Part shown: piece after piece, positions 17,250 to 28,827 of the stretch
How positions within the stretch are numbered: position 1 is the stretch's first letter
Layout of the letters: each line of letters starts with the position of its first letter
NCBI RefSeq assembly: GCF_036173125.1
Contig: NZ_CP108054.1
Location: forward strand, 3,100,001 to 3,164,000
DNA: 64,000 nucleotides
Direction of reading: 5' to 3'
From: Streptomyces sp. NBC_00286
GTDB lineage: Bacteria; Actinomycetota; Actinomycetes; Streptomycetales; Streptomycetaceae
Made by a program: the position numbers and the translations under genes
Notes under the pieces: generated by a model
What the model was told of the DNA's origin: nothing
The model's database searches: none
The model's input: the letters and a program-made list of their open reading frames with translations, nothing else

Positions 17250-17624
17250 TCAGCGTGCCGCCACCGCTCGCAGTCGGACGTCCGCGCGACGCTCGGCGGA
17301 CGCGTCCGCGTCCGACTTCGCGCGCTCGAGCGCCCGCTCCGCACGCTGGACATCGATCTCGTCCGACAACTCGGCGATCTCGGCCAGCAGCGACAGCTTG
17401 TTGTCCGCGTACGAGATGAAACCGCCGTGCACCGCAGCGACGACCGTTCCACCTTCACTCGTACGGATGGTCACCGGGCCCGACTCCAGCACACCGAGCA
17501 GCGGCTGGTGACCGGGCATGACGCCGATGTCGCCGGACGTGGTGCGCGCGACGACCAGGGTGGCCTCGCCGGACCAGACACTGCGGTCCGCGGCGACGAG
17601 CTCGACATGCAGCTCAGCAGCCAA
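17250..17624 (-). CDS. atpC: F1 ATP synthase subunit epsilon
   Basis: This 124-residue central-stalk subunit couples rotation to catalysis and inhibits ATP hydrolysis. The N-terminal beta-sandwich contains the family signature GDIGVMPGHQPLLGVL. The C-terminal helical hairpin begins near EIDVQRAERALERAK and is short, as usual in actinobacteria. It is the last gene of the operon, separated from atpD by a 193-bp gap that contains palindromes. That spacing is unusual because most other neighbours in the operon overlap or nearly so. Confidence 0.95.
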   Translation of the reverse strand: MAAELHVELVAADRSVWSGEATLVVARTTSGDIGVMPGHQPLLGVLESGPVTIRTSEGGTVVAAVHGGFISYADNKLSLLAEIAELSDEIDVQRAERALERAKSDADASAERRADVRLRAVAAR

Positions 17625-17727
17625 GGTGGGCTCCTCGGGTCACCACCCGGTGCTTGGTACCGGGTGTTGGCTCATAAGTCTAGTAGGGCTCCGAGCGCCG
17701 AAGTGCTCGGGCCCACCCCGCCTCTCG

Positions 17728-17803
17728 GCTGGGGGTGCGGGGGTCGCCCCCCGCAATGACGCAGCGGCGTGAGTGAGGGGGCGGGACGCGCCCGCCCCCT
17801 CAC
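17728..17803. repeat. Two GC-rich palindromes between atpD and atpC
   Basis: A REP-like palindrome with core GGGGGTCGCCCCCC (about 17737-17754) is followed by a 13-bp hairpin: GTGAGGGGGCGGG at 17773-17785 pairs with 17791-17803 around ACGCG. The second hairpin begins 15 bp after the atpD stop and could attenuate transcription into atpC or stabilise the upstream mRNA. Confidence 0.8.
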
Positions 17804-17817
17804 CGAGAACACCAGGT

Positions 17818-20171
<2,354 letters not shown>

Positions 20172-20191
20172 GAGTCAGGTCCCTTCCGTCG

Positions 20192-21784
20192 TCACTTGCC
20201 CGCAGCGGCAGGGGTGTCCTCGCCGAGCAGCTTGCCGTCCGAGGTCTCGAACTGCTTCTTGAACTCCGCGACGGCGTCACTCATGGCCGTGATCGTGTCG
20301 TCCGACATCTTGCCGCCCTCCTTGATGGAGGTCAGCAGGCCCTGCTCCTTGCGGTGCAGGTACTCGAGCAGCTCCTTCTCGAAGCGGCGGATGTCGGCGA
20401 CCGGCACCTCGTCCATCCTGCCGGTGGTGCCGGCCCAGATGGAGACGACCTGGTCCTCGGTGGCCATCGGCTGGTACTGCGGCTGCTTGAGCAGCTCGAC
20501 CATGCGCTGACCGCGCTCCAGCTGCGCCTTCGACGCGGAGTCCAGGTCGGAACCGAAGGCTGCGAAGGCCTCCAGCTCACGGAACTGGGCGAGGTCGACG
20601 CGGAGCCGCCCGGAGACCTGGCGGATCGCCTTGTGCTGGGCGGAGCCACCGACTCGGGAGACGGAGATACCGACGTTCAGCGCGGGGCGCTGACCGGCGT
20701 TGAACAGGTCCGACTCCAGGAAGCACTGGCCGTCGGTGATGGAGATGACGTTGGTCGGGATGAACGCCGAGACGTCGTTGGCCTTCGTCTCGACGATCGG
20801 CAGACCGGTCATCGAGCCCGAGCCCATGTCGTCGGAGAGCTTCGCGCAGCGCTCCAGCAGACGGGAGTGCAGGTAGAAGACGTCACCGGGGTAGGCCTCG
20901 CGCCCCGGCGGACGGCGCAGCAGCAGGGACACGGCGCGGTAGGCGTCGGCCTGCTTCGAGAGGTCGTCGAAGACGATGAGGACGTGCTTGCCCTCGTACA
21001 TCCACTGCTGGCCGATGGCCGAACCGGTGTACGGCGCCAGGTACTTGAAGCCGGCCGGGTCGGACGCCGGGGCGGCGACGATGGTCGTGTACTCCAGGGC
21101 GCCGGCCTCTTCGAGGGCACCACGCACGGAGGCGATGGTCGAGCCCTTCTGACCGATGGCGACGTAGATGCAGCGGACCTGCTTCTTCGGGTCGCCCGTG
21201 CGCCAGTTGTCGCGCTGGTTGATGATCGTGTCGACGGCCAGCGCGGTCTTGCCGGTCTGCCGGTCACCGATGATCAGCTGACGCTGGCCACGGCCGATCG
21301 GGGTCATCGTGTCGACGGCCTTGTAGCCGGTCTCCATCGGCTCGTGCACCGACTTACGGACCATGACGCCCGGGGCCTGCAGCTCCAGGGCGCGGCGGCC
21401 TGACGTCTCGATCTCGCCGAGGCCGTCGATCGGGGCGCCGAGCGGGTCGACGACGCGGCCGAGGTAGCCCTCGCCCACGGCGACCGACAGGACCTCGCCG
21501 GTACGGCTGACCGGCTGGCCCTCCTCGATGCCGTTGAACTCACCGAGGACAACGCAGCCGATCTCGCGCTCTTCGAGGTTGAGCGCGAGGCCGAGGGTGC
21601 CGTCCTCGAACTTCAGCAGTTCGTTGGCCATGGCCGAGGGCAGGCCCTCGACCTTCGCGATGCCGTCGCCGGCAAGGGTGACCGTACCGACCTCCTCGCG
21701 CGAGGCCGCGTCCGGCTTGTACGCCTGGACAAAGTTCTCCAGCGCGTCCCGGATCTCCTCCGGCCGGATCGTGAGCTCCGCCAT
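20192..21784 (-). CDS. atpA: F1 ATP synthase subunit alpha
   Basis: This is the non-catalytic nucleotide-binding subunit, 530 residues. The start [11 protein letters not shown] at ATG 21784 follows an AAGGAG site and is preferred over the in-frame extension upstream. The N-terminal beta-barrel is followed by the P-loop [13 protein letters not shown], a [11 protein letters not shown] strand and the [20 protein letters not shown] segment that contacts beta. The C-terminal helical domain ends with a short acidic tail. The 147-bp gap to atpH contains a REP-like palindrome. Confidence 0.98.
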   Translation of the reverse strand: MAELTIRPEEIRDALENFVQAYKPDAASREEVGTVTLAGDGIAKVEGLPSAMANELLKFEDGTLGLALNLEEREIGCVVLGEFNGIEEGQPVSRTGEVLSVAVGEGYLGRVVDPLGAPIDGLGEIETSGRRALELQAPGVMVRKSVHEPMETGYKAVDTMTPIGRGQRQLIIGDRQTGKTALAVDTIINQRDNWRTGDPKKQVRCIYVAIGQKGSTIASVRGALEEAGALEYTTIVAAPASDPAGFKYLAPYTGSAIGQQWMYEGKHVLIVFDDLSKQADAYRAVSLLLRRPPGREAYPGDVFYLHSRLLERCAKLSDDMGSGSMTGLPIVETKANDVSAFIPTNVISITDGQCFLESDLFNAGQRPALNVGISVSRVGGSAQHKAIRQVSGRLRVDLAQFRELEAFAAFGSDLDSASKAQLERGQRMVELLKQPQYQPMATEDQVVSIWAGTTGRMDEVPVADIRRFEKELLEYLHRKEQGLLTSIKEGGKMSDDTITAMSDAVAEFKKQFETSDGKLLGEDTPAAAGK

Positions 21785-21832
21785 CTGGGTTCCCTGCTCT
21801 CCTTGTTGGGCCCGAAGTTTCAACTTGGGGGT

Positions 21833-21849
21833 CTGGGGGCGACCCCCAG
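21833..21849. repeat. REP-like palindrome between atpH and atpA
   Basis: CTGGGGGCGACCCCCAG is a perfect palindrome with a one-base centre. It is preceded by TTGGGGGT. Similar sequences occur at 17737, 31101 and 32778 in this window, marking a dispersed family of GC-rich elements. Confidence 0.7.
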
Positions 21850-21931
21850 GAATCCTCTGCACGGCCCAACCAGGGCCGTAGTACTGCCTGTCTTCGTACG
21901 TGCGTGTATTGGTACGTGTATTGAGTTGCTG

Positions 21932-22753
21932 TCAGCCCGCCATGCGGCGAGTGGCGTCCTCGAGCCGGTCCGCGATGGAGCCGTTGATGACCTCGTCGCC
22001 CACCTGCACCCGGATCCCTCCGACGACCTCGGGGTCGACGTCGAGGTTGAGGTGCATCGGACGCCCGTAGAGCTTCGCGAGGGCGGCACCCAGGCGCCGC
22101 TTCTGCGGATCGCTCAGCGGGACCGCCGAGGTGACGATGGCGACCATGCGGTCTCGGCGCTCGGCAGCGAGCTTGGACAGGGACTCGAGTCCCGCCTCCA
22201 GGCTACGTCCCCGCGGCGCGGTCACAAGGCGCGTGACCAACCGCTCGGTCCCGGCCTTGGCCCGGCCGCCGAGCAGGCTGCGCAGCAGCTCGGTCTTGGC
22301 GGCGGTGCCGGCGGCGCGGTTCGTCAGCGCGGCACGCAGCTCGGTGTTGGAGGAGACGATCCGGCCGAACCGGAACAGCTCGTCCTCCACCTCGTCGAGT
22401 GTGCCCGCCCGCTGGGCCGCGGTGAGGTCGGCCGTGTTGGCCAGTTCCTCGATCGCGTCCACCAGGTTGCGCGGCTGCGACCAGCGGGAGCGCACCATGC
22501 CGGACACCAGGTCGACGGTGGTCCCGCCGACCTGGCCGCCGAACAGCCGTCCGGCCAGCTCGGCCTTCGCCTCGCCGGGCTGCGCCGGGTCGGTGAGGAC
22601 CCGACGCAGGCTGATCTCGCGGTCGAGCAGCGCGGTGACGGCGGCCAGCTCGTCGGCGAGCGCGAGCGCGTCCACGGACGTGTTGTCCGTCAGCGCGTCG
22701 AGACGCTCACGTGCGGCAGCGGTCGCCTCGCGGCTCGCTCCGTGCGCTGTCAT
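21932..22753 (-). CDS. atpH: F1 ATP synthase subunit delta
   Basis: This is a peripheral-stalk subunit of 273 residues, about 90 longer than the E. coli protein, as is usual in actinobacteria, where an N-terminal extension precedes the OSCP/delta domain. The C-terminal domain has the conserved MVAIVTSAVPLSDPQKRRL strand and the VGGIRVQVGDEVINGSI motif diagnostic of delta. Its start overlaps the atpF stop in ATGA, so both are coupled. Confidence 0.95.
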   Translation of the reverse strand: MTAHGASREATAAARERLDALTDNTSVDALALADELAAVTALLDREISLRRVLTDPAQPGEAKAELAGRLFGGQVGGTTVDLVSGMVRSRWSQPRNLVDAIEELANTADLTAAQRAGTLDEVEDELFRFGRIVSSNTELRAALTNRAAGTAAKTELLRSLLGGRAKAGTERLVTRLVTAPRGRSLEAGLESLSKLAAERRDRMVAIVTSAVPLSDPQKRRLGAALAKLYGRPMHLNLDVDPEVVGGIRVQVGDEVINGSIADRLEDATRRMAG

Positions 22754-23298
22754 CGAGCCGCCTCGGCCTTCTCCTCGAGCTCGTCGAGGAAGCGGTCGAT
22801 GGTGCGGCTCTGCCGGGCGTGGTCCTCGAGGGACTCGCCCACGAGCTTGCCGGCCAGGTCGGTGGCGAGCTTGCCCACGTCCTGACGCAGCGCGGAGGCA
22901 GCAGCCTTGCGGTCGGCCTCGATCTGGGTGTGACCGGCGGCGATGATTTCCTCACGCTGCCGCTGGCCTTCCGCGCGCATCTCGGCGATGAGCGTGGCGC
23001 CCTGCTCCTGCGCCTCCTGGCGCAGCCGCGCGGCCTCGTGCCGGGCCTCGGCGAGCTGAGCCTTGTACTGCTCCAGCACGCTCTGGGCCTCGGTCTTCAT
23101 GGCGTCGGCCTCTTCGATGCCGCCTTCGATCGCCGCGCGGCGCTCTTCCAGAACCTTGTTGATGTTCGGGAGGAGCTTCTTCCAGAAGAAGAAGAACACG
23201 ATGGCGAAGGCGATGGTGCCGACGAGCAGCTCGGGACCGGGAGGCATAAGCGGGTTCTGCTTATCCTCGGTCGCCAGCTGTACCAGGTTGGCGATCAC
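22750..23298 (-). CDS. atpF: Fo ATP synthase subunit b
   Basis: This 182-residue peripheral-stalk subunit has one membrane span (LLVGTIAFAIVFFFFWKKLL, about 25-44) and then a long charged coiled coil with heptads from about 45 to 182. Residue spacing such as VLEERRAAIEGGIEEADAMK is typical. A 4-bp overlap with atpH and a 45-bp gap after atpE fit the conserved operon. Only one b gene is present, as normal for Streptomyces. Confidence 0.96.
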   Translation of the reverse strand: MIANLVQLATEDKQNPLMPPGPELLVGTIAFAIVFFFFWKKLLPNINKVLEERRAAIEGGIEEADAMKTEAQSVLEQYKAQLAEARHEAARLRQEAQEQGATLIAEMRAEGQRQREEIIAAGHTQIEADRKAAASALRQDVGKLATDLAGKLVGESLEDHARQSRTIDRFLDELEEKAEAAR

Positions 23299-23342
23299 AT
23301 CAGTGCCTTTCCTTGAAAGGTTTCGATCGTCAGAGCGTCGGC

Positions 23343-23651
<309 letters not shown>

Positions 23652-24470
23652 TCAGTGGTGCTCGGCGATAGCGCCCTGGATGTACGTGCAGGCGAGGAGT
23701 ACGAAGACGTACGCCTGGACGGCCTGCACGAAAAGCTCGAAACCGATCATGGCGATGGTCATCACGAAGGAGACACCGGCCGCCGGAATCAACCAGCTGT
23801 TCAGCAGGTACCACGAGGCCACGGTGAACATGACCAGCATCAGGTGGCCGGCGAACATGTTGGCGAACAGTCGCACCGCGTGCGTGAAGGGGCGGACCAG
23901 CAGGTTCGAGAAGAACTCGATGAACATCACGAGCGGCAGGACGGCGCCCAGCGACTTGTCGTAGCCGGTGACGTTCTTGAAGAAGCCGACGAAGCCGTGC
24001 CGCTTGAAGGTCAGCGAGACCCAGACGATCCAGACGATGCCGGCCAGCACGAACGGGAACGAGATGATCGACGAGACCGGGAACTGGGCCAGCGGGATCA
24101 CGGACCAGATGTTCATGATCCAGATGAAGAAGAACAGCGAGACCATCAAGGGGACGTACTTCTCGCCCTCCTTCTTGCCGAGGGTCTCGTACACGATGCT
24201 GCGGCGCACGAAGTCGTACCCGGCCTCGCCGACCATCTGCAGCTTGCCTGGGACCACCTTGGCATTGCCGAAAGCAGCGTAGAAGAAGGTGATGACGAGC
24301 CCGGTGGTGATGAGGGCGAGCAGCATCACCTTGTTGAACTCGAACCCCCCGACCGTGGCGATCGGCTTGAAGAGGAACGAGTGCAGGCCCGGAGCCGGGA
24401 AGCCGCAGCCGTTGTCGGACATGATCCGACAGCTCCAGTCAAAGGCGAGCTGGGTCTGTTCAGCACTCAC
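23652..24470 (-). CDS. atpB: Fo ATP synthase subunit a
   Basis: This is the proton-channel subunit, 272 residues, with five to six membrane helices. The essential Arg lies in RPFTHAVRLFANMFAGH, and the last helix contains the FELFVQAVQAYVFVLL motif. GTG 24470 (VSAEQTQLAF) is chosen because AAGGAG ends 6 bp upstream and the protein then begins as in other Streptomyces; the frame is open 12 codons further. The C-terminus AEHH is typical for the genus. Confidence 0.95.
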   Translation of the reverse strand: MSAEQTQLAFDWSCRIMSDNGCGFPAPGLHSFLFKPIATVGGFEFNKVMLLALITTGLVITFFYAAFGNAKVVPGKLQMVGEAGYDFVRRSIVYETLGKKEGEKYVPLMVSLFFFIWIMNIWSVIPLAQFPVSSIISFPFVLAGIVWIVWVSLTFKRHGFVGFFKNVTGYDKSLGAVLPLVMFIEFFSNLLVRPFTHAVRLFANMFAGHLMLVMFTVASWYLLNSWLIPAAGVSFVMTIAMIGFELFVQAVQAYVFVLLACTYIQGAIAEHH

Positions 24471-24695
24471 CACGGGCTCCTTCGGCGTGACGCATAGGTA
24501 CGGCAACCTCGTTGTGTCGGCGCGGCACGCAGCCGCGGTTCGGCACTGGACTGGTCTTACGGATGTGGGGGCGGCTGTGGGGCATTGAGCCTCGCGCTAG
24601 AGCAGGCGTCAGCTCGGATGCCCGCGCCCGCGATGCCGCAGTTGGCACCGGACGATAGCAGGAGGTCTTACGTGCGCTTATCCCGGCCCTACCTC

Positions 24696-25133
24696 TCACG
24701 ACGAGTGCCCTGTCTTCTCGGGCTTGTCGCCCTTCGAGGACTCGGGTTCGACGTAGAGGATCTTGGCCTTCATCTGGGCCCAGGCCTGGGCGCCGATCCA
24801 CGCGAGCGTGCCGGCGACCAGCGTGAACGCAAAGGCCTTGGGGTGGAACAGGGTCGTGTCCTTGAACGCGGCGACGAACATGAACAGCAGCAGAATCTGT
24901 GCCGTGTAGAGCATCAGACCCATGGCCTGGAAAAGATGCGGAAGCGATTTGGCGGTGCGCTGCAGAACGTAGAGCCCGAGCCCCATGAAGAGGATCACGA
25001 CCAGCGTCGCGACGACCGCCCCAACCGCCCCCTTGCCCCCGACGACCACCCCACTGACGACGGCAGCAATAGCGCCAACGCCAGCCGTGGGCACGGCGGC
25101 CTGAAGGAGAATCCGGGCGTCATTGGACGGCAT
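24696..25133 (-). CDS. atpI: ATP synthase protein I (assembly factor)
   Basis: This 145-residue, four-helix membrane protein is the first gene of the operon and assists c-ring assembly or ion supply in other bacteria. The helices cover about 8-30, 35-57, 70-95 and 98-118, with a charged C-terminal tail (PESSKGDKPEKTG). It is 225 bp upstream of atpB, and the operon promoter should lie in the gap 25134-25391. The weakly conserved sequence is assigned by position and topology. Confidence 0.85.
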   Translation of the reverse strand: MPSNDARILLQAAVPTAGVGAIAAVVSGVVVGGKGAVGAVVATLVVILFMGLGLYVLQRTAKSLPHLFQAMGLMLYTAQILLLFMFVAAFKDTTLFHPKAFAFTLVAGTLAWIGAQAWAQMKAKILYVEPESSKGDKPEKTGHSS

Positions 25134-25391
25134 GGCGGCAGCTCCGCTTACTAAGGGGGCAGGGTGTCGTCATGGACGAGCGTAGTCCCGGGTGGGGAGG
25201 GAACCTCACGCCAATGGGCCGTCGCACTGCGGCCCTTCGGCTCATCCCCGAGTCTCGTGAACCGTATCACAAACTATTTGATGAGGTCTTTACCTGGCTG
25301 GTGTGCTCGGCGTCACACATGAGAGTGAACCCGCCCGTCTGTGCACGTACGCCGCCGAGTTTGTCTGGTATAGGGGCGGTTTGCGAAATCG

Positions 25392-26801
25392 TCAGCGAGA
25401 CGATCCGGCCTTACGTCCGTCAAGGGCATGCGGACGATGCCCGAGAGCCGTCGCTCCGTTGACCCCAGAGACGCCCGCGGTGACTGGCGTGCGCCGTTCC
25501 TCACCAGTCCCAGCGGCCTCCCCGGCCTCCCCGGCCTCACTGGGCGCGCTGCCGGTCGAGGCGCCGGCGGCACCCGCGTACGCGACCGCAGGCGCCCCTT
25601 GCACGGCCTCCGCCGTCTCCTCGGCCACCGGCCCGCGACGGCGGTAGCGCGGCGGTACGAAGCGCTCGGCCCAGGCCGGTGTACGCGGCGTGAAGCGCGG
25701 CAGCAGAAGCAGCACCAGGCCGATCGCGCTGAGGAACACGACGCCGAGCACGATCCACATGGACGCCGAGTTCACCGAGTACGCGAGGGCGCCGAAGGCG
25801 ATCAGGGCCGACCAGAAGTACATGATGAGCACGGCCCTGCTGTGCGAGTGCCCGATCTCCAGCAGGCGGTGGTGCAGATGCCCGCGGTCGGCGGCGAACG
25901 GGGACTGGCCGCGCCAGGTCCGCCGCACGATGGCGAGCACCAGGTCGGCGGCCGGTACGGCGATGATCGTCAGCGGCAGCAGCAGCGGGATGTAGACCGG
26001 CACCGTCTGGTGCACGGCCTCCCTCTCGGACCCGGCGAACAGGTTCATCGCGTCGGGGTCGACCTGCCCGGTGATGGAGATGGCGCCGGCCGCGAGCACC
26101 AGGCCGATGAGCATCGAGCCCGAGTCGCCCATGAAGATGCGCGCCGGGTGCATGTTGTGCGGCAAGAAGCCGATGCACATGCCCATGAGGATCGCGGAGA
26201 ACAGGGTCGCGGGGGCCGCGGACTCGAGCCCGTATCCGTACCAGATGCGGTAGGCGTACATGAAGAACGCCGCGGAGGCGATGCACACCATGCCTGCGGC
26301 CAGGCCGTCGAGGCCGTCGACGAAGTTCACGGCGTTGATGGTGATGACGACGAGTGCGACGGTCAGCAGCGTGCCCTGCCACTGGGTCAGCGAGACCGAG
26401 CCGACGCCCGGCACCGGCAGCCAGAGGATGGTCAGGCCCTGCATCACCATGACACCGGCGGCGATCATCTGGCCGCCGAGCTTGATCAGGGCATCGATCT
26501 CGAACTTGTCGTCCAGGACGCCGATCAGCCAGATCAGCGCGGCCCCGGAGAGCAGGGCGCGCGGCTCGTTCGAGTTCTCGTAGACCTCGCTGAGGTTGGT
26601 CAGATGGTCGGCGACCAGCAGGCCCGCGCAGAGCCCGAAGAACATCGCGATGCCGCCGAGCCGGGGCGTGGGTTCCCGGTGCACGTCACGTGCCCGGATC
26701 TCCGGCATCGCTCCGGCCACGATCGCGAACTTCCGCACCGGCCCGGTCAGCAGGTACGTCACCGCGGCCGTGACGAGGAGCGTCAGGAGGTATTCACGCA
26801 C
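25392..26801 (-). CDS. Undecaprenyl-phosphate glycosyl-1-phosphate transferase (WecA/TagO family)
   Basis: This integral membrane enzyme transfers HexNAc-1-phosphate from a UDP-sugar to undecaprenyl phosphate, the first step in wall glycopolymer synthesis. About eleven helices are visible. Motifs include the nucleotide/Mg site GVLDDKFEI, the NAVNFVDGLDGLAAGM motif, and FMGDSGSMLIG; these identify the MraY/WecA superfamily, WecA branch. A Pro/Ala-rich C-terminal tail of about 70 residues follows the last helix. GTG 26801 has a GGGGA site upstream. It lies between glyA and the atp operon, as in S. coelicolor SCO5365. Confidence 0.93.
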   Translation of the reverse strand: MREYLLTLLVTAAVTYLLTGPVRKFAIVAGAMPEIRARDVHREPTPRLGGIAMFFGLCAGLLVADHLTNLSEVYENSNEPRALLSGAALIWLIGVLDDKFEIDALIKLGGQMIAAGVMVMQGLTILWLPVPGVGSVSLTQWQGTLLTVALVVITINAVNFVDGLDGLAAGMVCIASAAFFMYAYRIWYGYGLESAAPATLFSAILMGMCIGFLPHNMHPARIFMGDSGSMLIGLVLAAGAISITGQVDPDAMNLFAGSEREAVHQTVPVYIPLLLPLTIIAVPAADLVLAIVRRTWRGQSPFAADRGHLHHRLLEIGHSHSRAVLIMYFWSALIAFGALAYSVNSASMWIVLGVVFLSAIGLVLLLLPRFTPRTPAWAERFVPPRYRRRGPVAEETAEAVQGAPAVAYAGAAGASTGSAPSEAGEAGEAAGTGEERRTPVTAGVSGVNGATALGHRPHALDGRKAGSSR

Positions 26802-26931
26802 AGGCAGTCCCCACAGGTCTCGCTGGCCATCTCAGCCCCACACCCTAGCTTTCGGCGCATACGGTTGGGAGCTTCCGGGTAGAGCAGATGGTTGCACGCG
26901 ATGCTGTGTGCGGGTTTGCGCCTACCCACCT

Positions 26932-28182
26932 CTAGTCCGGATAGGGCGGAAATCTTCCGGTCAGGTCCCGCACTTCTTCACGCACAAGCCGCCCGGCCGG
27001 TTCCTCGCGCAGCGCCCGCCCGAGCAGTACGGCGATCCGAGCCATCTCGGCCTCGCCCATGCCCTGCGTGGTCACGGCGGCCGTGCCCAGGCGCAGTCCG
27101 CGCACGTCCGGGTGGGGCAGCGCGCAGGTGTCGAGGACCAGACCGGCGGCGGCCAGCCGGCCGCGGGCGGTGCGGCCGTCCACGCCGAGGGGGGCGGGGT
27201 CGAGGGTCAGCAGGTGGGTGTCGGTGCCGCCCGTGGTGACGGCGAGGCCCTCGGCGGTCAGACCCGCCGCGAGCGCCCGGGCGTTGGCGACCACCTGATG
27301 GGCGTACGCCGTGAAGGCCGGCGTCGCCGCCTCGCCGAACGCGACGGCCTTGGCGGCGATGGTGTGCATCTGGGCGCCGCCCTGGGTGAACGGGAACACC
27401 GCCCGGTCGACGCGCTCGGCCAACTCCGCGCCGCACAGCAGCATTCCGCCGCGCGGGCCGCGCAGCACCTTGTGCGTGGTGGCGCAGACGACGTCGGCGT
27501 ACGGCACGGGGCTGGGCGCCGCTCCCCCGGCGACGAGGCCGATGGGGTGGGCGGCGTCGGCGATGAGATAGGCGCCCACCTCGTCGGCTACGGCTCTGAA
27601 GGCGGCGTAGTCGATGTGCCGCGGGTAGGAGATGGAGCCGCACACGATGGCTTTCGGGCGGTGGGTACGGGCGAGCGCGTGCACCTGCTCGTAGTCGATG
27701 AGCCCGCTCTCCGGGTCGACTCCGTAGCCGACGAAGTCGAACCAGCGGCCGGAGAAGTTGGCGGGCGAGCCGTGGGTGAGGTGGCCGCCGTGCGGGAGGC
27801 CGAGGGCGAGGACGGTGTCGCCGGGGCGCAGCAGGGCGGCGTATGCGGCGAGTACGGCCGAACTCCCGGAGTGGGACTGCACGTTGGCGTGTTCGGCGCC
27901 GAAGAGGGTCTTGGCGCGCTCGACGGCGAGGCGTTCGGCTACGTCGACGAGTTCGCAGCCGCCGTGGTGGCGGGCGCCGGGGTAGCCCTCGGCGTACTTG
28001 TTCGCGAGCGGTGAGCCGAGGGCGGCCAGCACGGCGGGCGAGGTGAAGTTCTCGGCGGCGATCAGCTGAAGCGTCGTCGACTGCCGGTCCAGTTCCCCGA
28101 TGAGGAGTTCGGCCAGCTCGGGATCCTGCCGAGCGAGCACATCGGCAGGCAGCAGGCCGTCAAGCGTGTGTGCGACCACCAT
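26932..28182 (-). CDS. glyA: Serine hydroxymethyltransferase
   Basis: This 416-residue PLP enzyme interconverts serine and glycine with tetrahydrofolate. The sequence shows LQLIAAENFTSPAVLAALGS, the pyridoxal Asp in LIADAAHPIGLVAGG and the Schiff-base Lys in ATTHKVLRGPRGG. The family usually has TTTTHKTLRGPR, so this is a slightly divergent branch. Another SHMT elsewhere in the genome is likely. ATG 28182 is preceded by GGAG. It is transcribed in the same direction as the phosphatase and Sua5 genes but separated from them by repeats. Confidence 0.9.
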   Translation of the reverse strand: MVVAHTLDGLLPADVLARQDPELAELLIGELDRQSTTLQLIAAENFTSPAVLAALGSPLANKYAEGYPGARHHGGCELVDVAERLAVERAKTLFGAEHANVQSHSGSSAVLAAYAALLRPGDTVLALGLPHGGHLTHGSPANFSGRWFDFVGYGVDPESGLIDYEQVHALARTHRPKAIVCGSISYPRHIDYAAFRAVADEVGAYLIADAAHPIGLVAGGAAPSPVPYADVVCATTHKVLRGPRGGMLLCGAELAERVDRAVFPFTQGGAQMHTIAAKAVAFGEAATPAFTAYAHQVVANARALAAGLTAEGLAVTTGGTDTHLLTLDPAPLGVDGRTARGRLAAAGLVLDTCALPHPDVRGLRLGTAAVTTQGMGEAEMARIAVLLGRALREEPAGRLVREEVRDLTGRFPPYPD

Positions 28183-28306
28183 GGTGGACTCCGGACCGGC
28201 AACCCCCTGCGGGGCGGCCTGATATCGGCGGGAAGTAAGTCCAATGTAGAACCGCGTCCCCTGCTGTGCCCGTTGTTACGCCCGACCCGGGGACCCCCAG
28301 GAGCGG

Positions 28307-28827
28307 TCAGGTGCGGGCCGGCACACCCGTCAGCGCCGTCACCACCGGATCGATGGCCTGCTGAAGCCCCCTCCCCCACGCGCCGCGCGCATTGCTCGGC
28401 CCTGGCTGGCCTCCCAAGCTTCGCGCCGCTGCGCCGCTGCGACATCAGTCGCTCCGCGACGGGCCGTCCGTCGGAGGTCGTCCCGCTACCAGGTCAAGTG
28501 CGAGCCGGCACACCCGTCAATGCCGTCACCACAGGATCAATGGCCTGCTGAATCTCGTCCCCCACCGAGCGGAAAAACGGCAACGGCGCCCCATACGGGT
28601 CGTACACCTCGTCCGCCTCCACCGTCGGCGCCAGCAGCCACCCGCGTAGAGCCGCCGCGGCGCGGACCAGGGCCCTTGCGCGAGCGACCACACCGTCCTC
28701 CAAGGGAGGCAGGGTCGCCGGGGCACCATCCCAAACGCGCCGCTCGCATTGCTCGGCCCTGGCGGGCCTCCCAAGCTTCGCGCCGCTGCGCCTGCCTCCG
28801 GCCGTCGGAGGTGGTCCCGCGGCCGGG
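28307..28827. repeat. Tandem decayed copies of the phosphatase 3' end with intervening repeats
   Basis: Copy A (28307-28365) reproduces the last 19 codons and copy B (28494-28722) the last 75 or so codons of the gene whose intact end is 28828-29056. Copies B and C are almost identical over 229 bp and are offset by 334 bp. Between copies lie spacers that share a GCATTGCTCGGCCCTGG core (28381-28434 and 28738-28791) and a common GTCGGAGGT end. Copy B is an open 69-codon frame but has no upstream half, so it is not a working gene. Confidence 0.85.

Noticed and set aside
28494..28703. A second small phosphatase gene of 69 codons
   Set aside because: It is a duplicate of the 3' end of the neighbouring gene with no active-site half, so it is listed as a repeat.
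28307..28827. CRISPR array
   Set aside because: Repeats are long, few and unequal, with coding homology; there are no short regular repeats or cas genes anywhere in the window.
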